Of a stretch of DNA of 64,000 bases, positions 1 to 18,811 are shown piece by piece. The translations under genes and the position numbers were made by a program. The notes below the pieces were generated by a model. That model was not told the origin of the DNA, made no database searches, and saw only the letters and a list, made by a program, of their open reading frames with translations. The stretch's first letter is position 1; each line of letters starts with the position of its first letter. The DNA comes from Amorphochlora amoebiformis. Taxonomy: Eukaryota; Cercozoa; Chlorarachniophyceae. The stretch lies in NCBI GenBank assembly GCA_054601695.1, contig BAAHQB010000348.1:108028-172027 (forward strand), in the 5' to 3' direction.

Positions 1-32
1 CCTGAGATATGATATAAAATACTTTCAGGTAT

Positions 33-85
<53 letters not shown>

Positions 86-101
86 GAAATTTTTTTTTAT
101 A

Positions 102-142
<41 letters not shown>

Positions 143-269
143 TATATATATATGTGTATATATATATATATATGTATGTATATATATATATATATATGCG
201 TGTGTGTGTGTGTACGTATAATATATCTAATGTATAGATATGGAATATTTCTATTTAAACATGTACAGG

Positions 270-316
<47 letters not shown>

Positions 317-340
317 AAAATATATTTATATTTTTATATA

Positions 341-383
<43 letters not shown>

Positions 384-385
384 AC

Positions 386-631
<246 letters not shown>

Positions 632-753
632 GTAAACATGACTTAAATTCGTCGCGTATGTATATGCATATGTAATATATGCGTGGTGGAGTACATATAT
701 ATATATAGATATTTATGCCTGGGATTTCGTGTTGTTCATGCACGATCGGGAGT

Positions 754-813
<60 letters not shown>

Positions 814-867
814 AATAATAATAAATGTATGTAAGTACGTATAAATTTGTATAATATATGAATAAAA

Positions 868-905
<38 letters not shown>

Positions 906-1290
906 TATATATATTATATATATATTATCATCTATGTGCATGTACCTATTTACTACAATGTTATGCATAACGCTGCCTACGGCTGCATGTTGACACGTAG
1001 AACACGGATGGAGCCTCCAGCTTGCACGTACATAGGAGAAGGATGGTATTTACTCGCGTGATACACCGAACCCTTATATATTATAGTAGGCATGTGCTGA
1101 CACATGGTTGGGGCTTGATTCCCTTGAGAGACGTCGGGAGTGTGAACATTACCTCATGTAAATCTTTCTTAAGGAAATATATATGATACACATATACAGA
1201 AATATATACACATTAAAATATAGTATATACAATATTTTTATAGAATATATTTTATATATAAAATACAAAATAGAATATATATATAAATAA

Positions 1291-1332
<42 letters not shown>

Positions 1333-1345
1333 AACGAATAAGTAC

Positions 1346-2351
<1,006 letters not shown>

Positions 2352-2437
2352 CTAGCAAAATTGTTCCTAACCAAATCCACATCAAGACAACCTTACCGGG
2401 CCAGTGTATATGCCCCGGCCTTTGTATATATCCACAT

Positions 2438-3300
2438 CTATATGCTCTCAAGGACCGTGAAGCCCAATACATTCTCTTTTCGAATGGCCACGGTCGTGAA
2501 CCCTTGTGTAAACATACGAAAGTCTGCAAAAAGTGAAATGTAGCGGTGGTACAAGGATTTCGGTTTGGATACCTCTGGTGTGAGGTTTGGGTTAGGCTGG
2601 GGTTGCGATAACAATGCAGTTTCTCGTCCATATTTCCGAAGCCGGCCTTGAACTCAACTGGGGGACTCGCTAGCTGATTATATTTATACGTATAAAAGTA
2701 TCAATATGCGTCGAAATAATCACACGTATGCAGGTATGTATGAACATTGCATATTCTCCAATATTTCTGGAATCGAAAGTTCAAGGGAAAAAAAAATAAG
2801 GATCTCACCATCAAGATGTCTCCATCGCGTATCAAGGCGATATCTGCGATCAGGGCCCCTATTATTATAAATAATATGATGACGTATCAACTCTCCCCAA
2901 AACCCCAGCCTCAACCCCTAAAATCGAACTTAGAAGCTCACGGGCTAGATTTACCTGTTTCTAGACATATATGAGTCTCCTGAGACCCTAGGGTCCTTGC
3001 AGTTTCACTGACGAGAGCGGACAAGCTTGATTCCTTCGGGATGGCGATTGCCTGATATCAATCACAGCGATCTCACTGGATTCTTCGCTTTTTTCGCGAA
3101 AAAGAATGGGTAATGGATTGGTACCATCATGGCGGACCGATTTCCCTGGGGATACACCGATAGGCGAAGTGTGTGCATGGTCCGACTCATATCCTTCTGA
3201 TTACGACCTCCGGCCATCAACGCGTGCAATTTAAGCGGAGGTTTGTCCGTTCGAACTTTTAACCGAACGTTTGTACCGGGGAATTTCGGCATTCCCGGTC
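2438..3300 (-). pseudogene. KHA-like-domain gene, copy A (start lost, nonsense in exon 4)
   Basis: This is the counterpart of the intact gene at 37,253-38,157. Exon 1 ends at 3125 and reads in frame (VRLKVRTDKPPLKLHAL, then LRLSVYPQGNRSAM), one codon shorter than arm B. The ATG of arm B is replaced here by an AAG-like codon. Exon 2 (3051-2955, 97 nt) and exon 3 (2858-2809, 50 nt, ALIADIALIRDGDILM) are intact with good splice sites. Exon 4 (2657-2573, 85 nt) has TAA where arm B has TAC. Exon 5 (2523-2438) still encodes QGFTTVAIRKENVLGF and its stop. The lesions suggest a recent pseudogene, though use of an internal ATG near 3292 is possible. Confidence 0.6.
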
Positions 3301-3478
3301 TATAAAGATTATTAAGGCCATTTTGCCTAGAATTCTTATCATTTACTCTCCCGCGATTTTAATGTTTCAGTTATTGAATTTAGGTATCTTGATATTACAT
3401 AAAAGATATCTGTAAAATGGAATAGAGGTCATTTTGTAACCTTTAATCGCCTTACTACAGTTACCTCCCTTGTTGATG

Positions 3479-3596
3479 TGACACACCCGTGTGTCATATT
3501 TCGGCGCCAAACCGAATGGTCTCACCCAAGCGGCCGCTGCCTTCGCCTCCCACAGGGTCTTAAGGTTATTCGCAGCGGAAAAAACGCTTTATATAG
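3479..3596 (-). promoter_or_regulatory. Upstream region of KHA-like gene copy A: 18-bp palindrome and TATA-like box
   Basis: The palindrome TGACACACCCGTGTGTCA lies at 3479-3496, and CTATATAAAG (minus strand) at 3587-3596. Both elements and the sequence around them are conserved in the two other copies (38,318-38,425 and 56,659-56,769). They lie 5' of the gene. The roles of core promoter and protein-binding site are inferred from position and conservation only. Confidence 0.4.
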
Positions 3597-3907
3597 AATA
3601 CAAGTTGTATGTGTGTAACTCTGAAAGAAAGATATTTGAGGGGGGTGTTCTGGGGTGTATTTGTGGCGATGATCGCTTGATTTTGGGGTAGAAAGGGGGA
3701 AAGGCCATGAAAAAGGTGAGTGTTCGATTATTTTAGGTAAGAGGGCGTAAGAATGTCTATGAAAGTGCGTTAAAACTAAGATGGAGTTGAAATGGTGTGA
3801 CTCGTTATAACATTTTTTCGAAAAATGGGCGATGTTTTTAAAGCATTGGCTTATTGATTACGTATATTTAACGGTTATGCGTTAGAACATGTAAAGGTGT
3901 ATGTATA

Positions 3908-3969
<62 letters not shown>

Positions 3970-4106
3970 ATGTATTTACTTATGGTATGCTTGCGCGTAT
4001 ACAGCATCATAGAAAATGATCTAACTGTAGGTCCACAACGACTCTAGCAGGGTCTCTAGCATGAAATGCATGTCTACATACCACTGGACACTCATACTAT
4101 AATATA

Positions 4107-4164
<58 letters not shown>

Positions 4165-4263
4165 GAGTAGTAGATATAGCTGATATAGTGTAGATAGTAG
4201 TGTATTAGTGTAGTAGTAGATATACTCTACATACTAGATACACTGTATATCAATCATACCATT

Positions 4264-4331
<68 letters not shown>

Positions 4332-4336
4332 TGTTA

Positions 4337-4408
<72 letters not shown>

Positions 4409-4631
4409 TCATAAGTATATATAGTTATATGTATAATTTATTTATGTACGTATTTAATGAAAGGTCACATACAGACATCTACATATCGCATATTATATAT
4501 ACATATATATATATATATATATACATATATATACAAATAATATCATGTATACATCTAATATATATATGACGTATACACATATAGAGCTATAATATGAATT
4601 TGAAAGTATGTGTTTGAATTTGTATTGGTAG
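3597..4631. repeat. AT and TG microsatellites with short unique islands
   Basis: Contains (AT)n tracts near 3,911-3,953, 4,110-4,157, 4,269-4,303 and 4,350-4,400, with (TG)n runs at about 3,954-3,968 and 4,303-4,348. Islands of unique sequence (for example 3,960-4,100 and 4,160-4,260) are conserved at 38,820-39,125. I see no convincing exon. Confidence 0.7.
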
Positions 4632-4984
4632 GACTGGAGGGGTATCGAGGCGTCTTGTCTTGTGACGCTGGTGCGTGATCTGGAGGAGCTTATGGGTAAT
4701 CAATCAACATCTACCAAGTAGCATATAGAAAACATTACATATACATATGTATGTGTATGTATAATAGATATATGTTTACGTTTAAATATTTATATATATA
4801 TATATTTTACCAAGTAGCATATAGAAAACATTACATATACATATGTATGTGTATGTATAATAGATATATGTTTACATTTAAATATTTATATATATATATA
4901 TATATATTTTACCAAGTGTCATATAGAAAACATTACATATACATATGTATGTGTATGTATAATATATATATGTTTACATTTAAA

Positions 4985-5016
<32 letters not shown>

Positions 5017-5082
5017 ACCAAGTAGCATATAGAAAACATTACATATATATATGTATGTGTATGTATAAAAGATATATATTTA

Positions 5083-5120
<38 letters not shown>

Positions 5121-5277
5121 CCAAAATAACAGATAAAAAAAAATATATATATATATATATGTGTATATATAATATATATATGTTTAAATATATATATATA
5201 TATATATATACTCTCTGATCCTAACCCTAACTCTAACTCTAACCCTAACCCTAACCCGCATATATAAACATATAAAC

Positions 5278-5343
<66 letters not shown>

Positions 5344-6037
5344 GCCTATATATATATATATATATGTATATGCAATATATGATACAAAAGAAATATGTCG
5401 ATCCATGTGAAAATACTTTCATCAATATGATATATTTAAATATATTTATATTATATATATATATATATATCAATATATTCATCAGTATGTTTGAACCATA
5501 GAGATGTACATTCAACACTAATATACATATTCCTAAGCCTAAACAAACATTACACAGATATACTTATACATATATACACATACATATATATATATATACA
5601 TATATATACATATATATATATATATACATACATGTATATGTATGATATTACACCCAGCAATACTTAAGACATATACATCCTTGCGACGCAGGGCGCTCAA
5701 GTAAACGTCCATGTCCTGGTTCGTGTGCCAAACTTAGGCATTTTCACTGGTTCTACTTAGGTTCTGAACGCAACGTTGATGAGGTCGACGGTGATGAGCT
5801 GATGAAACTTCTTTACGTGAGTTTCCCCTGTGAGTATGCTGTTTGATTATAGTACAGGGGAAATCGAGAGATTGTTGGGTGGACTCTTTCTGTTGATATA
5901 AATTGAAAACGAAAGAGAGAGAGAATAGTAAGACTATTCCTAATCGTAATATATCCTAAAGTCGAACACTAACATACCCTATTCCCAACCCTAAACCTCC
6001 TAATAGATGCCCTGTTTCTAACCCTGAGCTTAAGACA

Positions 6038-6091
<54 letters not shown>

Positions 6092-6197
6092 ACATACATA
6101 TAATATTTATATATATCCACATACACAATCTAACCCTGAGCTTAAGACACCCTATTCCTAGAGAGACAATGGACAGAGGGAGAGAGAGAGAGTCATG

Positions 6198-6279
<82 letters not shown>

Positions 6280-6352
6280 TATATTTACATAGGTACATTT
6301 TTTTATATATGGTATGAAATTTGATGGTAATCAACTAACAGACGTATGCATG

Positions 6353-6406
<54 letters not shown>

Positions 6407-6677
6407 CACAATATATATATACAGATATCTAATACAAATTGTATGCACACACTTGCATGTACATACACATATAAAATCAAAATATATTAAAATATATACG
6501 TAATATATATATATATATATATTCACAAGTAAGCACATATTAATATATGTATACTGCACTCCCACATGAACAACAACCCATGTGTCTGTAAAGCACTGTG
6601 CTTTATCCGTATACAGATAAGGGTTAGGCTACCGGTAGGCCTATTCTACACCTAAGGGAGCTTACGAAGACTTACAT

Positions 6678-6721
<44 letters not shown>

Positions 6722-6851
6722 AATTCCACCTCTTCAGATCAAGAGAAAGTTAACCGCAAGGTGTAAATTGACAAGAGAAGCGTATCGCACTAGCAACAAT
6801 TCATTCCTTCTCGTGCTGTCGCGGGCTCAAGACTGCCACAAGGAAAGTTAG
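4632..6851 (+). CDS. Unrecognised multi-exon gene, copy A (exons DWRGIEAS.., SERNVDEV.., IKRKL..)
   Basis: Three exons are visible. 4632-4695 (64 nt, ends [12 protein letters not shown] plus G, donor GTAATC) is identical in all three copies. 5761-5816 (56 nt, [18 protein letters not shown], acceptor TTCTACTTAG, donor GTGAGT) joins the first exon in phase 1 and is not seen in arms B or C. 6738-6851 (114 nt) is a terminal exon beginning [20 protein letters not shown] and ending HKES-stop; it starts in phase 0, matching the end of the second exon. No domain is recognised. The last exon is basic and lies directly beside the (GA)n tract. Linkage of the three exons into one transcript is inferred from phase and strand. 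Confidence 0.5.
4710..5125. repeat. About 100-bp minisatellite, copy A
   Basis: Four to five tandem units, each containing TACCAAGTAGCATATAGAAA, then an ACATATACATATGTATGTG segment, then TTTAAATATTTAT and an (AT)n spacer. The same unit is found at 39,580-40,085 with more copies and inverted at 55,190-55,510 with fewer. Translations of it (YQVSYRKH.., MFTFKYLY) are repeat artefacts. Confidence 0.85.
5217..5258. repeat. Interstitial telomere-like CCCTAA/CTCTAA repeats
   Basis: About six hexamers of CCTAAC with CTCTAAC variants, flanked by (AT)n on both sides. Another degenerate tract occurs at 5,936-6,020. The strand shown is C-rich. Confidence 0.8.
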
Positions 6852-6856
6852 GAGCG

Positions 6857-7735
<879 letters not shown>

Positions 7736-7740
7736 GAAGA

Positions 7741-9480
<1,740 letters not shown>

Positions 9481-9482
9481 AT

Positions 9483-9582
9483 TTATGTATCCATTTCGAC
9501 AACCTTATCGGGATCGGGGTCGTCAATTTCATCTCGATCTCCATTTCGTCACTCTCATCTCAATCAAGTTCCTAAAAATCAT
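9483..9582 (-). pseudogene. Acidic terminal exon of LRR gene, copy A (broken)
   Basis: This aligns with the intact 98-nt exon at 44,214-44,117 but is 100 nt long, has an early TAG after four codons and loses the acidic frame. The acceptor (CATTACAG) and the distal stop triplet are still present. If the LRR gene of this window really ends here, its C-terminus is altered or the exon is skipped. Confidence 0.5.
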
Positions 9583-9659
9583 CTGTAATGATCTGTAATG
9601 TCAATAAGTTTTGGTCTAAATAAACTTCTAGGAAATAATGTATACTATACTCTTACATT

Positions 9660-10391
<732 letters not shown>

Positions 10392-10714
10392 TATAACAAC
10401 AGGCGCTCACAAGGAGATGAATTTTGAGAGGCAGAGAGCAAGAGAGAGGAAGAGATATACATGCACCAATAGGAAGGGTTAGACAGATATCAAGCATGAA
10501 AAATAGAAGGGAAAAGACCAAAGGCTGATTAACGGCAAACGAAAGAGAGACACAAAGAGACAGGGAAAAGAGAGAGAAGAGAGGAAAGAGAGGAAAGAGA
10601 GGAAAGAGACGAAAGAGAGGAAGGAGATGCAAGGCAGAAAGAGAGAGATGGGGTGAAGAGAGAAATACAAAGAGACAAAGAGAGAAAGGGAGAGGAGCGA
10701 GGTAAATGTAGCGC

Positions 10715-10748
<34 letters not shown>

Positions 10749-10978
10749 GCGTGGAGAATAGAGGGTCGAAAGAGTGGAAGAGGCTCTGTTTCGCCTCTCT
10801 CGGCTCTGAGTGACTATTACCACCATTCCATTTAAAGATTGGATTTAAGCCTTTGAACAGTAAACATTGGTCATTCATGTATATTAGTGTATAGCATATA
10901 TATATTTTTTATCGTAAAGGGTAACATGTTTGTATGTATATGTATATACACCAAAACAATATTTATAAATATGTACAT

Positions 10979-11040
<62 letters not shown>

Positions 11041-11240
11041 AGCCCTAACCCGAACCCTACTGCTGACCATACTAAACATACTAATCATACTAACCCTAAC
11101 CATAACCCTAAGTTAAGTCTAGGGTTAAGCCTACGTAGCCTAAGCCCACAGCTGGGGCTAGACAACGATAGCCCTAAGGCTAAGGCTGAGACTAACCTTA
11201 GGGCTGAGAGTAAGGTTAGGTCTAAGGCTAAGGTTGTTAC

Positions 11241-11331
11241 CTTTTGAGGAGTTTTCGGATTCAAGTCGTTTTTTTCTCTCCTCTGGGGTTTCGCGCTACA
11301 TAAAAGCATGATTAGCACACTTGAGAGGGAT
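11241..11331 (-). CDS. Candidate LRR-derived exon (SLSSVLIMLL..)
   Basis: 91-nt open segment between acceptor TTTCCTAG and donor CAAAAG|GTAACA on the minus strand. It begins with the same A-TCC-CTC phase-2 start as the LRR exons (SLSSVLIMLLCSAK) but lacks the LRR asparagine and ends in phase 0. Same length and open at 46,400-46,310 and 49,432-49,522 (plus). It could be a decayed LRR exon or an alternative 3' exon. It does not fit the phase-1 chain seen in arm B. Confidence 0.35.
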
Positions 11332-11670
11332 CTAGGAAACTCGGTAGGTTTTGGTTAAAGCTTCCTACCATACGATTCCGAATGGTTGGAAGGTCTGGGT
11401 CCATCTCCACTCCTGACAAGCAGTGTATACATATGAATGTGTTAATATGGATGTACATATTGGAATGAATGAGTATGTGTTTATTACATTGCTACACTAT
11501 CGTATTTAACCTTTCTGGACACATATATGTGCTAAATCATGGAATTCAGTTAATTGTACATATATATATATATATTATATATATTATTAATATATATGCA
11601 TTTAACATACACTCACCATACAGTTTGCACCAATTTCTTGAGTATCTGTACGCTTATATATATATTTATA

Positions 11671-11761
<91 letters not shown>

Positions 11762-12181
11762 TGTAAAACAGACACTCACAAGGAGAGGAATTTGGAGAGG
11801 CAGAGAGCAAGAGAGAGGAAGAGATATACATGCACCAATAGGAAGGGTTAGACAGATATCAAGCATGAAAAATAGAAGGGAAAAGACCAAAGGCTGATTA
11901 ACGGCAAACGAAAGAGAGACACAAAGAGACAGGGAAAAGAGAGAAGAGAGGAAAGAGAGGAAAGAGACGAAAGAGACGAAAGAGAGGAAGGAGATGCAAG
12001 GCAGAAAGAGAGAGATGGGGTGAAGAGAGAAATACAAAGAGACAAAGAGAGAAAGGGAGAGGAGCGAGGTAAATGTAGCGCCTTGAGAGAGAGAGAGAGA
12101 GAGAGGTGCGTGGAGAATAGAGGGTCGAAAGAGTGGAAGAGACTCTATTTCGCGTCTCTCGGCTCTCTAAGTGACTATTAC

Positions 12182-12223
12182 CATCATTTAATTTCAAGAT
12201 TCGTTGACGTAAGCCTGGAATCA
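12182..12223 (-). CDS. Phase-1 mini-exon of LRR gene (IPGLRQRILKLND)
   Basis: 42-nt exon with acceptor ATTTTCAG and donor GATG|GTAATA. The residues GLRQRILKLND fit an LRR strand. Related mini-exons with conserved flanks but different cores are 45,141-45,103 (39 nt) and 45,928-45,902 (27 nt); all enter and leave in phase 1. Confidence 0.4.
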
Positions 12224-12348
12224 CTGAAAATGGTTCATTGATGTATATTAGTGTGTAGCAGATATTTTACATCTTACTTAAAGGGCAGAATGTTGATACA
12301 CATATTTACATAGTGAATAAATATTTTTAAATATCTACATACATACAT

Positions 12349-12498
<150 letters not shown>

Positions 12499-12538
12499 AC
12501 ATATATATACATATATACACATATACACATACATATAT

Positions 12539-12747
<209 letters not shown>

Positions 12748-12750
12748 TAT

Positions 12751-12853
<103 letters not shown>

Positions 12854-12867
12854 ACATATACACACAC

Positions 12868-12900
<33 letters not shown>

Positions 12901-12925
12901 TACATATATATATATTTGGTATTTA

Positions 12926-12976
<51 letters not shown>

Positions 12977-13567
12977 TTATATATATAGACATATAACAAC
13001 AGACACAAGGAGATGAATTTTGAGAGGCAGAGAGCAAGAGAGAGGAAGAGATATACATGCACCAATAGGAAGGGTTAGACAGATATCAAGCATGAAAAAT
13101 AGAAGGGAAAAGACCAAAGGCTGATTAACGGCAAACGAAAGAGAGACACAAAGAGACAGGGAAAAGAGAGAAGAGAGGAAAGAGACGAAAGAGTCGAAAG
13201 AGACGAAAGAGAGGAAGGAGATGCAAGGCAGAAAGAGAGAGATGGGGTGAAGAGAGAAATACAAAGAGACAAAGAGAGAAAGGGAGAGGAGCGAGGTAAA
13301 TGTATCGCCTTGAGAGAGAGAGAGAGAGAGAGAGGTGCGTGGAGAATAGAGGGTCGACAGAGCAGAAGAGGCTCTATTTTGCCTCTCACGGCTCTGAGTG
13401 ACTATTACCACCATTCCATTTAGAGATTGGATTTAAGCCTTTGAACAGAAAACATTGGTCATTCATGTATATTAGTGTGTAGTATATATATTTTTTTTAT
13501 CTTAAGGGTAACATGTTTGTATGTATATGTATATATTTACCAAAACAATATTTATAAATATGTACAT

Positions 13568-13612
<45 letters not shown>

Positions 13613-14149
13613 TACATATATATATATGTATATAAATATCATTATATACATATAAATACATATATATACCATATAACCCTAACCATATATATAAGTCTAG
13701 ATTATAGCCTATAGCCTACACAACTACTAGACATACGATACCTAAGGCTAAGGCTAGACTATACCTATAAGGGCTAGATGTAAGGTTATCTATAGGCTAA
13801 GGTTGTATTATCTTTTGAGGAGTATTTTAAAGGATTCAATAAGTTTTTTTATCTTCATACATCTTTACGCGCTACAAGCATGATTAGCACACTTGAGAGG
13901 GATCTAGGATAACTCGGTAGATTTTGGTTAAAGCTTATATACCATAAGATTCGAATGGTTGGAAGGTCTATAGATACATCATCACCACATCCAGTACAAT
14001 ATGTACATATAGTGTATACATATGCATGTGCTAATATGGATGTACATATTGGAATTGAATGAGTATGGGTTCATTACATTGCTAAACTATCGTATTTAAC
14101 CTTTCTGGACACATATATGTGCTAAATCATGGAATTCAGTTACTTGTAC

Positions 14150-14423
14150 ATATACATATATATATATTCATATATATATATATATATATATATAAATTTA
14201 CATTATTTATTAATATATATGCATTTAACATAAACTAATCTCACACACAGTAATTCCAATTTATTTATATTAATATTTATGCATTATATATTATATACTA
14301 TATAATATTTTATAATATTTATATATTAAAAATATATAATATATATATATTTATATATTTTCATATTATTTATATTTATATATATTATATAATATATATA
14401 TATATGTATATACATATCCCTAT

Positions 14424-14455
<32 letters not shown>

Positions 14456-14640
14456 ATATATATATATCTTCTGTATATTAATATTAAATAATATATATAT
14501 ATAAATATTTTTTTTTTTTCCTTATTTTATATAAATATATATATTTATACTATACAACATAACTTATAAAAACTTAATTTATATTTTTATTTAATTTTTA
14601 TTTTTTTTTATATTTTCTCTATTTTTTTTTCTCTAATATA
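14150..14640. other. AT-rich junction between copy A and the LRR array
   Basis: Degenerate AT-rich DNA (TTTTTTTTTC, TATAATATTT) where similarity to arms B and C fades. No gene and no intact LRR exon are visible. Confidence 0.6.
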
Positions 14641-14689
14641 TTTACTTAGAGATCTAAGAGTGCATGTTTAACAATCGGTTCAATTCAAC

Positions 14690-14771
<82 letters not shown>

Positions 14772-14931
14772 TTATATAGTTATCAATATATATATTCATT
14801 TATATAATATATATAATCGCATATAGCAAATATGGGATATGAATACGCAACGATTTTACCTGGGGATATACACACAAATACATTACACACATTTACATAT
14901 ATATGTATATATAATTATATATTGGTCATTC

Positions 14932-14968
<37 letters not shown>

Positions 14969-14977
14969 TTATATATG

Positions 14978-15071
<94 letters not shown>

Positions 15072-15089
15072 ATATGTTTATATATGTAT

Positions 15090-15376
<287 letters not shown>

Positions 15377-15377
15377 C

Positions 15378-15459
<82 letters not shown>

Positions 15460-15469
15460 ATATATATAC

Positions 15470-15622
<153 letters not shown>

Positions 15623-15643
15623 TATTCGGTGTGTTTGGTATAC

Positions 15644-15718
15644 TTGAGTGTTTGAAAGAGCCCCACAGGGAGGCGTTGCAGCTTGATTCGAATGAGGTCA
15701 ATGCCACTCCATATAGAT
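15644..15718 (-). pseudogene. Type I LRR exon, altered (75 nt)
   Basis: Matches the type I exons at 18,812 and 24,336 over its 3' part ([13 protein letters not shown]) and keeps both splice sites (CCGTATAG acceptor, AA|GTATAC donor). The strand half is scrambled ([11 protein letters not shown]): one codon longer, with the structural Asn replaced by Ile. It is still in frame, so it is either decaying or an unusual diversified version. Confidence 0.6.
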
Positions 15719-15847
15719 CTATACGGTATTCACATGTTACATGAATATATACATATATATTTATATAATACATAATACATATGTCTATATATATATATAT
15801 ATGTATATATATATAACATATATGTGTGTGTGTCTGTATATATATAT

Positions 15848-15917
<70 letters not shown>

Positions 15918-16206
15918 ATGTACATAGACGTGTGTGTGTCTGTATATATGTATGTATGTGTGAGTATGCATATATTTTTGTAACTATTACTTTATTCTAA
16001 TTAACAATATTTATGTATATGTACATATATTAGTATCTATATGTATATGCATGCAAATACATAATATTTATATAAATCAAGGTACGTGTATGCATTATGT
16101 ATATGCATATGTAGGCAATATGTTGTTTTTCTTCCTCGTTGTCTCGGTCCTATTTTTTTCCCACATATCTCTCATAGCTCTCTCTGTGTCTATATATACA
16201 TATATA

Positions 16207-16245
<39 letters not shown>

Positions 16246-16427
16246 TTACATATATATATATATATATAAACGTATACCTATATAAAACATATATATGCAG
16301 TATAACATGTGTATGTCTGTATAATATTCATTATCTCTAACACTATATCTCCAGCCCTTTAAGGGTATGAACAGTGTTGCTGTTTCATGGAAACACACAT
16401 GGGGTTTTGTAGGTGGTTTGCGATTAC

Positions 16428-16499
16428 CTGAGGTCGTCAAACGTCCCTTTGTCAAGGCTCTGCAGCTCGTTGTGGTCTAGATGCAAGTATCTTAGCGAT
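16428..16499 (-). CDS. Type II LRR exon, 72 nt (SLRYLHLDHNELQ..)
   Basis: Acceptor ACCCTTAG, donor CTCAG|GTAATC. One nucleotide, 23 codons, then two nucleotides: phase 2 in and out. Strand residues SLRYLHLDHNELQ, followed by the constant part SLDKGTFDDL. Together with its neighbours this gives the standard L-x2-L-x-L-x2-N-x-L spacing and a 24-residue period, as in extracellular or TLR/VLR-like LRR proteins. Confidence 0.85.
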
Positions 16500-16550
16500 C
16501 TAAGGGTGGAATACTGATCACACTCGGTTCAATTCAATATGCGATAACAT

Positions 16551-16630
<80 letters not shown>

Positions 16631-16799
16631 TATTATATATATATATATATATATGTATACATATATTACATATAATACTGATTTATATAAATACACATAT
16701 TCATAGATACACAGATACGTGTATAAATCTAACTGTATATACATGTTATATTATGCATTTGTATAAGTATACTGTATTTATACATATAAAAATATATTT

Positions 16800-16830
<31 letters not shown>

Positions 16831-16867
16831 AACAATATATATAGAAATAATACATATATGTATATAT

Positions 16868-16936
<69 letters not shown>

Positions 16937-16952
16937 AAAAATTGTTACGTGT

Positions 16953-16986
<34 letters not shown>

Positions 16987-16999
16987 GGTCAGTGCAGAG

Positions 17000-17365
17000 G
17001 TACAATAATACAGATAGCATCAGTAAATGCAGCTTGATGAGTAGATGTCTGAACAGTATTGAAACGTTATCGTAGCCCTAATATAGACCGCTCGAGATAT
17101 ATCTGGAGATTTATATCATATCATCCGTAGTACCTATACCCGGTGGTACCCGTCGGTACCCGGTAGAAATGGGCTTTCGTGGTACCATGACAAAGCGTGA
17201 CATTATGCCATCACGGTGACGTCACGGCATGTCACGCCTAATGTTACCCATGAGTACCCTCTTCGTTTGTAGTCAAGAGTAAGTACCCATGCAAAATGGA
17301 AATTTAAAATCAAAACTCGGGAAGACTTCCACAATAACACTGCGTTAACAATATATATAAATTCG
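17000..17365. other. Unique GC-richer island between array units
   Basis: Unique sequence with repeated GGTACCCG motifs and the palindrome CGTGACGTCACG-like segment (CGGTGACGTCACGG at about 17,213-17,226), which contains TGACGTCA. A version eroded by AT dinucleotides lies at 22,590-22,870. No convincing exon on either strand. Confidence 0.6.
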
Positions 17366-17559
17366 ATATGAGTTCAACCCCGTTAATCATTAGCCTAATC
17401 TTAGCCCCAGTCCTTCCTTTTGTCCTTATCCTTACCCTAAATCTTACCTACTCCATGATCCTTAGCAATCCTTCCCTTAATCCTTACCATAGTTCTACCC
17501 TAACCCCTACCCTAATCCTTGCCCTAACCCTTACCCTAATCTTCACCTGATCCTTACCC

Positions 17560-17675
17560 CAGGGTCACCCATGCTTAGCGTTGAGATACGTCAACTATTA
17601 TCTAACCCTAACTAGCCCTGACCCTAACCCCTAACCCTTAACCCTAAACCCCATCCCTAGCCCTACCCCTGACCT
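17560..17675. repeat. Interstitial telomere-like tract next to type II LRR exon
   Basis: Degenerate CCCTAA repeats ending in CCCTAACCCCTAACCCTTAA, part of a longer CCTAA/CCTTA-rich block from about 17,380. Equivalent blocks sit beside the LRR exons near 21,905-21,990, 23,130-23,185 and in the palindrome spacer at 48,140-48,215. Confidence 0.8.
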
Positions 17676-17752
17676 CCAGCCCTTTAAGGGTATGGACAGT
17701 GTTGCTGTTTCATGGATACACACATGGGGTTGTGTAGGTGGTTTGTGATTAC

Positions 17753-17824
17753 TTGAGGTTGTTAAACGTCCCTTTGTCAAGGCTCTGCAGCTGGTTGTAG
17801 CTGAGATCCAACTTCGTGAGCGAT
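17753..17824 (-). CDS. Type II LRR exon, 72 nt (SLTKLDLSYNQLQ..)
   Basis: Same borders and phase as the other type II exons. Strand face reads SLTKLDLSYNQLQ, followed by SLDKGTFNNL; the GTFNN variant is shared only with 23,275. Confidence 0.85.
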
Positions 17825-17864
17825 CTAAGGGTGGAGTACTGTTTCACACTCGGTTCAATTCAAC

Positions 17865-17949
<85 letters not shown>

Positions 17950-18082
17950 TTGTTATGTCAATATATACATTCATCTTATATAATATATAAAACTACGCAT
18001 ATAGCAAATTATGGGATATGAAGACGCAACGATTTGACCATGGGGAACACACACACAAATACATACACACACACACACACAC

Positions 18083-18159
<77 letters not shown>

Positions 18160-18162
18160 AAA

Positions 18163-18383
<221 letters not shown>

Positions 18384-18400
18384 AGTATACATATGTACAA

Positions 18401-18454
<54 letters not shown>

Positions 18455-18486
18455 GAACAAATAAATATATAATCTATAACATGGAA

Positions 18487-18535
<49 letters not shown>

Positions 18536-18644
18536 TCATATATGTTAGCAGTTGCAAAAATACGTATAAATACATCAATACAAATCGTACGATTATCTTC
18601 ATATTTTTATATGTGTACACGTATATATATATATATACATATGT

Positions 18645-18777
<133 letters not shown>

Positions 18778-18811
18778 TATGTATATATATATATTCGGTG
18801 TGTTTGGATAC

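Noticed and set aside
4710-5125. CRISPR-like array or protein repeats (MFTFKYLY...)
   Set aside because: The units are a tandem minisatellite with variable (AT)n spacers in a eukaryotic intron-rich setting. There are no unique spacers of constant length and no cas genes.
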